A stretch of 64,000 bases of DNA from Pyrenophora tritici-repentis (Eukaryota > Ascomycota > Dothideomycetes > Pleosporales > Pleosporaceae): positions 1,364,001-1,428,000 of the forward strand of contig NC_089393.1 of NCBI RefSeq assembly GCF_003171515.1, given 5' to 3'. Each line of letters begins with the position of its first letter. The first letter of the stretch is position 1. Made by a program: the position numbers and the translations under genes. Positions 10,870 to 20,799 of this stretch are shown here, piece after piece. The notes beneath the pieces are model-generated. The model was not told where the DNA came from. It saw only the letters and a list, made by a program, of their open reading frames with translations, and did no database searches.

Positions 10870-11031
10870 TAGACTCCGCAACAATCAATTCAATCCGGTC
10901 ACTCTCCTAGACCCACTTACCTATCTAGGTAGGGCTTAAACTCCTATAGGTAACTACTAGGCTTAAAGCGGTAATCAATCAATCCAATCTGAACCTTCTA
11001 GGACCCACTTAATTGATTGTTGCGGACTGTG
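10870..11031 (+). mobile_element. MITE-B copy 1 (162 bp, hAT type)
   Basis: Terminal repeats T-AGACTCCGCAACAATCAATT and, on the other end, CACAGTCCGCAACAATCAATT. An 8-bp duplication GCGTCCAT lies at 10862-10869 and 11032-11039. By eye the sequence is identical over 162 bp to the copies at 20040 and 21847 (the latter inverted). It is inserted in the E3 transposase gene. Confidence 0.92.
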
Positions 11032-12261
11032 GCGTCCATTAGCCAGATCCCAGTGGCTTCGAAGGCCTTCAATATGAGACTCTCCGTGAAGGAGGATATC
11101 CAGGCGCTCCAGAAGAGTGGGAAAAAGTCCCCTTTCTTGATTAGAGCGAGGCCTTGAGCCTTATAGAGATAGTTAGTGAGCTCGTTGGAGTAGGCCTGAG
11201 AGAGTGGCTTGAACAGCACCACATCGAGCGGCTAGAGCGTGTGGGTTGAATGGGGAGGAAGGATTATAAGGAGGATCCTGTGGCGATCACAGTAGTCGAT
11301 AAACTCCATCGTGACATGAGATCCATGGCCATCAAGGATGAGCAATCGCCATCTCCCTGATCGCTGCTTTGTATAGCGATCAAACACCTGCTTAAGCTAA
11401 GCTAGGCCTACGTCATCGTTTGACCAGCCTGTTAGAGATGATGAGATAAAGACCTTATACTCTCCTGCCTTAATATCCTCTACCTAACTTAATCGTATAG
11501 CTCCTTTCTTAGCTGCGTAGATAAGGGCTGGAGGCAGCGAGCTCCTATCAGCGCAGCAGCAGGCCAGGACTGTCAGAAACTCGCGTGATCCATCCTGGAG
11601 AGATGCTCGAACCTCCTTCTTCTCCCACTGACGCCTGCTGAATATCCTCTTGCTTCTGCCTACTAAGCTAATCAAGAAGCCCTTCTCATCCATATTGTAT
11701 ATATCTCGAGCCTCTAGGTGGTATTGGATGATCTTTCTATGCAGCAGCTCGAAGTAGAGTCTATACTTTGACTCAGAATTAGCCAGGTGGCGCGTACGAT
11801 CTATGGCGCTGGTCCACTTTGAGATAAGATGGATCTCGTGTCGGTTGATGAAGCGAGTAACCCAGCTCTCGCTGAGCTGCTGATGGGCTACTTCTGATAA
11901 GAAATTCCTAATCATCTCCCTTGTAGGGGGTAGGCCTTGCTTGGTAAGCTTAGTGATATACCGTACAAGCTCTAGCTCTTAATGTGGCGCGAGGGATTGT
12001 TTGTCGGCTGTATAGTCGGCTCTCGAGCGTGAAACGCCTCGGTGTCTTCGGCTCAACGCACTCCTTGATACGTTGTACTTATCAGCATATTGCTGGTATA
12101 CAATTTTATCTCCAAGCTCTCGCGATTCGATTGCTGCTAACGCTTTGTCAATAGCTGCCATGCTGGTTGAGTTATGACGCGTTGAAGTTTGTAGGTGTTT
12201 CAGTGTTTTGGTGTTCGGCGTGCGCGCTGCGAATCCGTGCGCGCTGCGCACGGGCACGTTA

Positions 12262-13275
12262 GCACCGACTTCGCCAAGGACTTTTCCCCGAACTTTTATT
12301 CCAGGAATACTCAACTTGTCTTTGAAGCATACCATGCGGACATGGTTAACCTGTATCAATATCTAGCCGTTAGCTATGTTTTCCGAAATATTGCAATGCG
12401 ATTATGATTTTGATAGTTGATTAAGGTTACTATGTTGTTCTGCTTCAGAGTTTTTCCCTTGGTTGTCCCATCCGCTGCTTACGTTGGGGGCCCCACAGCC
12501 AACATTACATCATCTCGGCCAAATGAAAAGTTTGCATACGCTATGTATAGATTGATCGACTAGAAGACGATACAGATGGAAAATATCTCAAAAAACGCTT
12601 ATACAGACCGAGAGAGGTTGCACTGTTACTTCTTCAGTATTTGCCGTTCGAGTCTGCTGGCAGTAGGTGTAGTGCCAGTAACCACAGTCAAGAAAACAAA
12701 GTCACAAGAGATTGATAATTCTACTCCAAAGCGTATCGCTTTACGTGCCTGCCTTATCGAAATTTTCTCAACGTAGCCTCTCGATTACTGCCACATTCAC
12801 ACCAACACCCGTCATCTTGCCAAATTCGACGTATCCTACACTCGTGTATGACGGGGATCTGTCTGCATAACTCCCTGTAAGCGCCATTTTTCATGAACCC
12901 AATCAGCGAGTCTGTCGATCAGCTTCTAGTACTCAGGCCAAGGGGCTACTAGTTTCAAGATATATCCAAGACATGAGTTGTTAGCATAGTTATCGGAAAG
13001 TCTGTGATGAAATGGTAGTATTCTGTGTTGAGGATGGCGCTGAGCTTCATAGAAAACGTGTATCACTATGATGCTACGGTCAGTGTCTCCCACATCTCAG
13101 ATGTGTTTCAGTGACACAACTCCCGGACTCAAGGGAAAGTGAGGCGATGTCACTGAAGAAACTTGAGTAATTCCGAATACGGTTGCTCGGGACACTTGAT
13201 CAAAGCTGTTTACATTCGTACCGGTTCTAGCTTTTCTTGTACAAGAACCATATCCAAGTTGACCTTGAAGTTATG
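12262..13275. other. intergenic, no gene seen
   Basis: About 1 kb between E3 and the promoter of the interrupted secreted-protein gene. Small open frames have no recognisable product. No repeat is shared with other parts of the window. Confidence 0.45.
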
Positions 13276-13283
13276 TATATAAA
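13276..13283 (+). promoter_or_regulatory. TATA box of the interrupted secreted-protein gene
   Basis: TATATAAA about 90 bp upstream of the ATG at 13367, with a pyrimidine-rich stretch between (CTTTGTCCTTCC). This is typical core-promoter spacing in filamentous fungi. Confidence 0.5.
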
Positions 13284-13609
13284 GCTTACCTTTGTCCTTC
13301 CACTCGAGCCTCATCATCATCTATCCATCGTCTCAGTATAACAGAGTAAACCAAACATTCATCACTATGTTCTTCAACACTGCCCTTTTCTTGGCTGCCC
13401 AAGCCATTATGTCTTCCGTAGAGGCCGCCCCCAAAATCGCGAAAGGCAACTGGATGGAGCTTGACTGTTATGTTGCGGGCGTCAAAGTCAGCGGCAATTA
13501 TACAACCGCCGGCCCACCCCAATTTGACGAAAATGGGAACATTAAGTTCACCTACGACTGGCAGCTCACATGGCAAACCTGCAAGAACACTTATTCATCC
13601 ACTGTACGA

Positions 13610-13737
13610 CAGACTCCGCAACAATCAATCGATTGACATGATTGATTCCTATATAGGTTAAAGAATTACTTCATTAGGCAGCCTTTAACCTAGATAGGAA
13701 TCAATCATGCCGATCCGATTGATTGTTGCGGAGTCTG
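13610..13737 (-). mobile_element. MITE-A copy 2 (128 bp, hAT type)
   Basis: Same family as 10440-10567 but in opposite orientation, with only a few transition differences. An 8-bp duplication CTGTACGA lies at 13602-13609 and 13738-13745. It sits inside predicted intron 1 of the secreted-protein gene, six bases after the 5' splice site. Confidence 0.92.
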
Positions 13738-15625
13738 CTGTACGATGATGAACTTCCAAAACTGATTGGACAGGACTAATGCTAATTCCATACAGGCTAG
13801 CTACGACAATGCCAAGGGCCGTGTAAGATTGTGCTTACACATTTTCAGACTCCGCAACAATCAATCCAGATTGGTCAGATTGATTGATTTGATTGGTCAT
13901 TTGGAGTTTTTACCAACTCAATCAACTCAATCTAAGCTTTTCAAAATAGCTAATCAAATCAACTTGCGAAGGTCAGATTGATTGATTTGATTAGTTAGAT
14001 TGATTTATTATTAACGAGTTGTAAGGCGAGTAGTGTCGTATTAAGAGAAGGTTTTTGGTGTTGAAGATAGTTATCTTGGACCCCTATCTCGCTTAGCTTG
14101 TGATCCCTGTCGGCCGGGCAAGCCAGTCTCTATGCATTCACTTCTCACCAGCTAGCTCTCCTCTTATAGGACTAGCTCCTTCTGCTTAGGGGCTAGCCTC
14201 TTCTAGGCTTCACCCCGCACCTATATAGCTAGTCCTTCGCTGTTCTTAATACAACAACGATTTCGCTCACTCAGTTCCCTAATAATCCCTTACACACAAC
14301 ACTAGTTGCCTAGCTACCTATACAGACATTTTTCTTTAGTGTTTAGTATCGCCCACGATGGCCAAACGCTCTCGAGTTCCCACCAATACTGCTGCCGCCG
14401 CCGCCGCCGCCAAACGGGCGCGCCTATCAAGGCCCTCTGTCCTATCTCAGCGATCGCTGTCGCCTCAGGAAACCCTTGGCGCCGCCGTAAGCCAGGCCAC
14501 AACGTTTGAGTCGCAATTTTTCGAGTCGCAAACAGAGGAGGAGGGTGCGGCTGAGGGCAGCCAGGCTGGTACAGCAGCAACAACAGAGGCTAGTGTTGAT
14601 ACAGAGCCTGATAATGGCGATAACTTTGACGGCATTAACTGGGATCGCCTCCCTCGGTTCATGAAGCCTCTTACAACTGGGCGGCGCGTCAAGAGTTGGA
14701 TCTTTCAACATGGATATCGCGTTGTTGAGCTCTACGATCAGAATCGAGTGTGGTTTGTATGCAAATACTGCCACATCCACAAGGTCATTGACACTGGCGG
14801 CAGTGGAGTTTTTGACGTATCAAAGGCCACCTCCTCAGCTGCAGCTCATCTTGGCCTTCAGAAACGAGGCCATGGCTTTACAAAAGACGGCCTGAAGCCT
14901 CGAAGAACAGGGCAGCAACTCTCTCTACGACAGACGCTGGAGACTGGTGTTGCAGTCTCTCAAGAGGCTGCCAACGCGATGGGCAACTTCAACATCCAGC
15001 AGTTTCGTGAAGTTGCAGTGTTCTGCCTTCTTGATAACAACTTGCCAATGGAGCTACTTGCAAGGCCGTCCTTTCGCGAGATGATTAGCCTTGCAAACCC
15101 AGAGGCAGAGGCAGCTTTGTGGGTAAGTCCTCGCAGTGTAGCTACCTACGCAATGCGCCTCTTCCAATATATGCAGCCACAGATTGTCTGCGCTCTGTCA
15201 GAAGCTGCAAGCAAGATCCACATAAGCTTTGATGGTTGGACGACAAAGGGTGGCAAGCGTGGATTCTTTGGAGTCGTTGCACACTTTGCTAACGCCTCTG
15301 GAGTGATACAAGATCTCCCCATCGCCCTCCCACATCTCGCAGGCTCTCATACTGGTGATGCTATCGCTGATACAATTAAAAAGACGCTCCAAGAATACAG
15401 TATTGGGAGTGATAAACTCGGCTACTTCGTCCTCGACAATGCTGCAAACAACGATACTGCAGTCTCCTCGCTCGCCCACGCGTACGACTTCAACGCTGCT
15501 CACCGACGCCTCCGCTGCGGCCCTCACACGCTTAACCTTATTGGCCAGGCAATTATCTTTGGCAGCAATCAAGAGGCGTACAACAACAACAACGACGAGC
15601 AGCTCCAAACAGAGGAGGTGTACAT

Positions 15626-18331
15626 CAGTGATCGGAATGGTCTGGTCTGACTTGGTCTTGGTCTGGTCTGGCGATTTTTTGAGACCGTGGTCGGACCGGT
15701 CTAGATGATCGGACCGGTCCGGCTATAAATAGGTCCACGTGACTAGATCTTAGACTAATCTAGCCAGAAAATTTAGCACAATATGAGTCATTAAGATCAA
15801 GGTAAGTCTTCTACTTACATAGAACAATCAAGTCCTTAACAACCTACTTATATACTATTGTTATGGAGCCTTCAACACCAACCTCACCGTCCCCATCGAA
15901 TATTATAAGACTAGATTTAACGTCTCTTACTCCATCTCCTATCCCCACGTCATCACCCACCCCTATACTATCACCCACTCCTATTCAATATCACGAATCT
16001 CCAGATGAGTTCGTGCAGGGCGGTATCACGTACGTGAAACGTGCAATAATTGCAAGGAAGGATTTCCGTCAAGGTACATCACACATCTGGAAGTACGGAC
16101 TCCAATACATTCGAGATAGCGATAAGAAAGAGGTGTATTACTGCCATGAGTGCAGGGTTGGGAAGAGCAAGCAAGAGTTGTTTGTCATCAATGGCACTTC
16201 TAGGATCCGGAATCACCTGGAACAGAAGCACCAGATTGATCCCCAGAGTGGCATCAAGCGAAAGGGTTCTGTACGGAAGTCTATAATCGACCAGCAAAAG
16301 GATGGGGCTGCTTCCAGCATCTTTTTCTGGAAGGAGTCAGTAGAGAAGTTTAAAGAGCTTCTAATTCGTTGGATTGTGTACTGCCATATCGCCTTCTTTC
16401 AATTAGAGAACCAGTACTTTCGTGAACTACTCCTCTTTTTAAATCCGGCACTACTCAACCACCTCCCGAAGGCTGCGAAGACTATCCGAAGCTGGGTAAT
16501 GAATGCATTCATATCGAAGAAGCAACAGCTTAGGGAGGACCTACACCATTCACGGAGTAGGATCTCTATCTCCTTTGATCTCTGGACTTCACCAAACCCT
16601 TACGCTATCCTAGGCGTCGTCGCTATGTGGATTGATACTACCGGCATGCGACGTGTTACCGCTTTAGGTATGCGACGTATATACGGCGAACATACTGGAG
16701 AGAATCTTGGATCGGTGGTCCTTGAATTGCTGGAAGAATACGACATTAGCGGAGATCAGATTGGATACTTTATGCTGGATAATGCCTCGGCAAATGATAC
16801 CGCTGTTGAGTTTATACTCAAGGATCTCTGCCCATGGATGAAGTCAAAACAACGTCGTCATCGCCGGCTGCGTTGCTTGGGCCATGTCATCAACCTCTGT
16901 TGCCAGGCGTTCCTTATGGGGCGAAACTGTGAGAAGTATCTTGCGAAGCTGGAGAAGCATCATCAACGTGGCGACTATACGAAGGTGGAAGAGCTCTGGA
17001 AGAAGTTCGGATGTTTGGGTCGTCTTCACAACCTGGTGCGATACATCAGGCTTACTCCACAACGGCGTGAGGAGTTTGCTACAATTATTATCGGCGGAGA
17101 TCTTTCGCAATTCGACGGGCTTGAGCTTATCCAGAACAACTCGACCCGCTGGAACTCATGGTTTTATTCGATTACACGTGCATTAAATGTTCGAGAACGT
17201 TTAGAGCTCTTCTCGGCTCGTCATGTACCTGGAAAGGGCTCCGTAGGGATCGCGAACTTTAAGCTTGATGGACAGCACTGGTTTGAGCTTGAAAAGATTG
17301 AACTCGCTCTCAAAGACTTCTATGCTGCAACTTTGCTTTCTGAAGGTAAGAAGACGTCACTTGCGGACTGGTTTTCAACTTTGGACTGCCTTCTCCGGGA
17401 GATAAGCGAGACGAAGGATCACTACCACGACATCCACACTGAGGACGATAACAACTTTACATGGAAGTACCTTCAAGGCTGCGCTGATGCTGCTTGGTTA
17501 AAGTGCGTTGAGTACTATAACAATCAGCAGCTGAATTGGCAAAATCGATTCCCTGAAGATACTGACCTTCCACCGGCATATTATGCGGCTCAAATCCTTG
17601 ATCCATATCGCAAGTGGGGATGGTTCAGGCAAGAGTGGGTTCTTCATGGCGACGAAGAGAAGAAGAGGTGGTTTGAAAACGCACAATTAGCGGTGAAGCA
17701 TCTCTGGGAGACAGAGTATAAGGGAAGGTACCCTGTCGAGATGCTGCCACCACCAGCCAGGAAGGAGAGAGATCCTGACCCAGCATTTGATCGCCAGCGG
17801 GAACATAAGCGCATTCGAATAGACGCTCCAGTTTCTACAACTGATTTGTATGAACAATACATCTCTACTGACCGGCTTCATAACGAAGAGGCAGGTTGCA
17901 ATGAGGCTATTGCGTACTGGCTATCTCGCTACGACTCCCAACGAGATCTCGCTCGCTTCGCTCTAGACATGTTTGCGATCTCGCCTCTGTCGGATGAATG
18001 CGAACGTCTTTTTAGTAGCGCGAAGCTTACTATCGTCGATCGCCGTGGTAGGCTGAAGGCAGATATTATAGAAGCGTGCGAGTGTCTCCGGGCCTGGTAT
18101 GGAAAGCCCCAAGCTGAGGGGAACAGCGATATCGAGGATAGTGAGAACGAAGACGACTAGATTGACAGTCAGTAGTAAAACACATTTCCTCGGCTTCCTT
18201 CTTTGCTTCAGCCTCATTCTTGGCGGTCTTGTTGGTCGGACCGGTCTGGTCGGACCGGTCCTTATGTAAGCACCTGGTCTGGTCTGGTCTGTACCCTCAG
18301 ACCAGACCAGACCAGACCATTCCGATCACTG
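15626..18331 (+). mobile_element. hAT-2: complete 2.7-kb hAT transposon nested in hAT-1
   Basis: Inverted repeats start CAGTGATCGGAATGGTCTGG at 15626 and end with the inverse at 18331. The 8-bp duplication GTGTACAT lies at 15618-15625 and 18332-18339. Both subterminal regions carry many copies of GGTCTGGTC and the palindromic GGACCGGTC, likely transposase-binding sites. One intact transposase gene (15863-18160) fills most of it. It is a different hAT family from hAT-1. Confidence 0.95.
15863..18160 (+). CDS. hAT-2 transposase, intact
   Basis: 765 residues with no break. N-terminal Ser/Pro/Thr-rich leader, then a BED-type zinc finger at about residues 75-125 (VYYCHECRVG ... RIRNHLEQKH). The RNase-H-like catalytic core has ISISFDLWTSPNPYAILGVV with the first aspartate, GYFMLDNASANDTA with the second, and RRLRCLGHVINLCCQAF. 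NSTRWNSWFYSI starts the distal core. The C-terminal hAT dimerisation domain reads DMFAISPLSDECERLFSSAK, with an invariant-type SDECERLFS. It catalyses cut-and-paste with 8-bp duplications. With intact ends and gene, this copy could be functional. Confidence 0.95.
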   Translation: MEPSTPTSPSPSNIIRLDLTSLTPSPIPTSSPTPILSPTPIQYHESPDEFVQGGITYVKRAIIARKDFRQGTSHIWKYGLQYIRDSDKKEVYYCHECRVGKSKQELFVINGTSRIRNHLEQKHQIDPQSGIKRKGSVRKSIIDQQKDGAASSIFFWKESVEKFKELLIRWIVYCHIAFFQLENQYFRELLLFLNPALLNHLPKAAKTIRSWVMNAFISKKQQLREDLHHSRSRISISFDLWTSPNPYAILGVVAMWIDTTGMRRVTALGMRRIYGEHTGENLGSVVLELLEEYDISGDQIGYFMLDNASANDTAVEFILKDLCPWMKSKQRRHRRLRCLGHVINLCCQAFLMGRNCEKYLAKLEKHHQRGDYTKVEELWKKFGCLGRLHNLVRYIRLTPQRREEFATIIIGGDLSQFDGLELIQNNSTRWNSWFYSITRALNVRERLELFSARHVPGKGSVGIANFKLDGQHWFELEKIELALKDFYAATLLSEGKKTSLADWFSTLDCLLREISETKDHYHDIHTEDDNNFTWKYLQGCADAAWLKCVEYYNNQQLNWQNRFPEDTDLPPAYYAAQILDPYRKWGWFRQEWVLHGDEEKKRWFENAQLAVKHLWETEYKGRYPVEMLPPPARKERDPDPAFDRQREHKRIRIDAPVSTTDLYEQYISTDRLHNEEAGCNEAIAYWLSRYDSQRDLARFALDMFAISPLSDECERLFSSAKLTIVDRRGRLKADIIEACECLRAWYGKPQAEGNSDIEDSENEDD

Positions 18332-20039
18332 GTGTACATGCAGGAGTGGCGTCAAGAAGGGCCCTTAGGTGTACTTATCGACGTTATCAACCATATAAAA
18401 ACGCCTCAACAACACGAAATTTTCCGAAGCTTCCAAACCGCCGCCAACGCCGAGTTGCCAGCTAGAGAGCGCCTCCACGTACTTGAGCCTGTGAAGCCTG
18501 TTGTTACACGCTGGAACTCTTACTACGCTGCCTTCAAACGCGCAACTCAACTCCAGGCAGCATACAACTCTTACGCTGAGCACTACATTAACGCACTCTC
18601 CCTTGAAGATCGCCGCGCTTGTCAACGTGGCAATAAACTCCCTGAAGCACCTAGTTGGATGAGATCAACAGGACTTACAGCTGCTGATTGGGCGGTGATA
18701 ACAGAGTATCAGGACTGCCTAGAGCCGCTTAAGCTTGCTACGGAGAAGCTTGAGGGTCGCGGAAAGGCAGGCAAATACGGCGCTATATATGAGACTATTC
18801 CTGTATTTGAATACGTACTTGGCGCGCTCGAAGCCCGTACGCGCTCGTACGAGCAAGTTGACTTCAACCCACCTGATGCGCCTGAAGATCACCTCTTTGT
18901 TAACCTCCGCGCCGCCTGGAGTAAGGCCAACGATTACTACAACAAGCTCGATCGATCGCCAGCATACTACGCTGCTACCTGCCTCCATCCATACTACAAA
19001 TACTACTGCGAGAACAGCTGGGTGGATAAGCCAGAATGGCTAACATCAGCCAACGCTGGCTTCCTGCAGCTCTGGCAGTCGTATAAGCCTCAACGTACAC
19101 GTCCTCTATCTCAAACAACTGCAAAACCAAGGCATAGAGGAATAGATGATGTGATTGGCGCCCTCGTACGGCGCAACAAGGCTCAGGTAGAGGCTGCCCA
19201 CGACGATGAGTACGAGCGCTGGAGAACTCAAGAGCCAGAGTGGACAAGCGAACAGTATCTTAGCGATGGCCACCCAGTCAAGTACTGGATTCAATTACGC
19301 TCAAAATACCCGTGTTTAAGCCAGTTTGCGATTGATATACTCACGATACCAGCATCTAGTTGCGACTGCGAGAGGCTCTTTAGCGAGCTTGGCGATTTAC
19401 TTGAGCCGCGCCGGCGAGCTCTTGGCAGCGAGTTACTTGCTGCCCTTCAGCTTGTACGTTCGTGGAGACGAGCTGGCTTTGACGGCTTGTACAACAACGG
19501 TGATGATGAAGATAAGTGGAGTGACGTCAAAGATGAGGAGATTGTACAACAGTACGATATAGAAGGCTGGAGTACAACACCATAACCCCCTGTATACTAC
19601 TTCTTAGCATCAATCAGCCAATCAACCAATCAATCGCAATCAATCTGCTCAAAAACCCTAACAATCAATCCGCAATCAATCAGCAGCGTCGCCGCAAGCT
19701 AATCAAACCAATCGACAACCTTAAGATTGATTGATTTGATTGTTGCGGAGTCTGCACATTTTTAAGAAACCTAGCTGACTTTCCTAAGTGTATCGCCAAC
19801 AGTCCTGATGGTATAGCTATGCCCAACTGGGAGAAAAACTGTATTCAGCAATCCATAAACGGCTGGTACGACGTTGATCCCTCTACCCAACAACTATCAA
19901 TCACTCAAGAGCCCTACCACGCCGACTATGTTATTGGACACGGAACGGCCTGGACTGGTTGATAGAATAGATGGAGTTCTTGTCACGGGTACTATCCCTT
20001 TTCTGTCTACGGGATTCACAAGCGCTGGAGACTTCAGAG

Positions 20040-20201
20040 TAGACTCCGCAACAATCAATTCAATCCGGTCACTCTCCTAGACCCACTTACCTATCTAGGT
20101 AGGGCTTAAACTCCTATAGGTAACTACTAGGCTTAAAGCGGTAATCAATCAATCCAATCTGAACCTTCTAGGACCCACTTAATTGATTGTTGCGGACTGT
20201 G
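20040..20201 (+). mobile_element. MITE-B copy 2 (162 bp), no target duplication
   Basis: Identical by eye over 162 bp to the copy at 10870-11031 and in the same orientation. The flanks CTTCAGAG (left) and GTAAATAT (right) differ, so no 8-bp duplication is present. Joining the flanks directly keeps an open frame (DFR then VVNITKK), which suggests a clean insertion without duplication rather than a large rearrangement. Confidence 0.88.
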
Positions 20202-20435
20202 GTAAATATCACCAAGAAATTCGTGTTAATCAGGGCTAATGATACACAGTGCAATTATTATACGGATCCTACTTACCGTTGTATCGATCCGTTTGGAGCT
20301 CCACGAAAAACGGTTCCTGGTGGAGCAAGTTACGAATACGTTCTCGGAAATGATTGTAGAAATGGAGATCTAGATCCACCAGATAATGAACTCTCAGGCT
20401 GGAGGATGTGTGTTAAGGATGGGTCGAGCTGGTAG

Positions 20436-20799
20436 GATATTGTGTCCGGACAGATGTTGGGCTGCCGCGCCAATTGGGCTACCATTTTCACGACGCTGGG
20501 ATGGAAAGTACAGTATATGAACGTACTGTCGTGAAGGAACCTCTATTCCTTGGTATACGGTGGACTTATATGGAAGAATAGGCTGGCAGTAGAAAATGTA
20601 TTGTTGTATGGTTTTCAAGAAACAATTTGCCCCATGCTAACTGCATCAACAGATCCCAGCCACAGCTTGGAAGTGAGGGACACAATCGCGCTTTAAAAAG
20701 ATATCTGTATTTGCTTGCAGCAAGCTTATGTGGTGGATGAGGGTATACAATAGACAGATCGCGACCTGACGAACCCTCTGATCGTTTTCCAACCAAAGT
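20436..20799. other. intergenic, no gene seen
   Basis: Spacer between the end of the decayed secreted-protein gene and the 3' end of the AIM9-like pseudogene. Nothing recognisable. Confidence 0.35.

Larger units (their letters stand above)
10000..12161 (-). pseudogene. Fot1/pogo-type transposase, broken by stops and two MITE insertions
   Basis: Starts at ATG 12161 (MAAIDKALAAIESRELGDK) and ends at 10000, closely related to the E2 protein (for example DIYNMDEKGFLI and LILDGHGSHVTMEF). Several stops occur where E2 has Gln or Trp: a TAA after SLAPH near 11980, a TAG after GAIRLS near 11484, a TAG after GLA near 11395 and a TAG before PLD near 11233. All are explained by C-to-T at CpA. Two hAT-type MITEs interrupt the coding region at 10440-10567 and 10870-11031. 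It is more decayed than E2 and therefore probably older, or hit by RIP more than once. Confidence 0.85.
9848..12259 (-). mobile_element. E3: Fot1/pogo-type transposon carrying two MITEs
   Basis: Inverted repeats of about 51 bp at 9848-9898 and 12209-12259, flanked by TA at 9846-9847 and 12260-12261. Each TIR contains a 12-bp direct repeat, GCAGCGCGCACG, at 9860-9871 and 9877-9888, a plausible double transposase-binding site. Total length is 2,412 bp. Removing the two MITEs and their duplications gives 2,106 bp, matching E1 and E2. The transposase on the minus strand is broken. Confidence 0.9.
14358..19585 (+). pseudogene. hAT-1 transposase, cut in two by hAT-2
   Basis: The N-terminal part (14358-15625) carries a BED-like zinc finger (WFVCKYCHIHKV ... 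AAHLGLQKRGH) and the start of the RNase-H-like core (KIHISFDGWTTKGGKRGFF, YFVLDNAANNDTA, RRLRCGPHTLNL). The C-terminal part (18340-19585) carries WRQEGPLGVLIDVINHI, VTRWNSYYAAF and the hAT dimerisation region FAIDILTIPASSCDCERLFS. Between them lies hAT-2 with an 8-bp duplication. Removing hAT-2 and one duplication leaves a continuous frame that aligns through the joint with the intact hAT-3 protein (FYMKEWRKEGPLGV). I see no other stop, so hAT-2 is the only visible lesion. Confidence 0.9.
13846..19754 (+). mobile_element. hAT-1: 5.9-kb hAT transposon, split by hAT-2
   Basis: Termini CAGACTCCGCAACAATCAAT at 13846 and its inverse ending at 19754, with an 8-bp target duplication CACATTTT at 13838-13845 and 19755-19762. 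The subterminal regions are rich in GATTGATTTGATT-type motifs. Without the nested hAT-2 it is about 3.2 kb. It is the autonomous-type relative of MITE-A and MITE-B, which share its ends, but its own transposase is interrupted. Confidence 0.93.
13367..20435 (+). pseudogene. secreted-protein gene with transposons in both introns and a MITE in its 3' part
   Basis: Exon 1 (13367-13603) encodes a signal peptide (MFFNTALFLAAQAIMSSVEA) and a domain with two cysteines. A tiny exon 2 (13796-13822) and exon 3 (from 19789) continue the frame with two more cysteines. Intron 1 (13604-13795) is 192 bp, but 56 bp without MITE-A and its duplication. It has GTACGA, GACTAAT/GCTAAT and ACAG. Intron 2 (13823-19788) is 5,966 bp, but 49 bp without hAT-1, with GTAAGA, GCTGAC and CTAAG. 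Exon 3 meets TGA at 19960-19962. A further long frame, shifted by one, continues through 20435 with a cysteine-rich end and is itself split by MITE-B2. Either the gene ends at 19962 (145 residues) or a one-base shift has decayed it. No known family was recognised. It looks like an effector-type secreted protein. Confidence 0.6.

Noticed and set aside
19655..19665. Telomere-like CCCTAA word near the hAT-1 right end
   Set aside because: A single isolated copy within AT-rich subterminal repeats is not a telomeric tract.
13846..19754. hAT-1 and its MITEs as parts of a giant Starship-type element
   Set aside because: Each insertion has its own short duplication and hAT ends, and no tyrosine recombinase (DUF3435) captain gene is present in the window.
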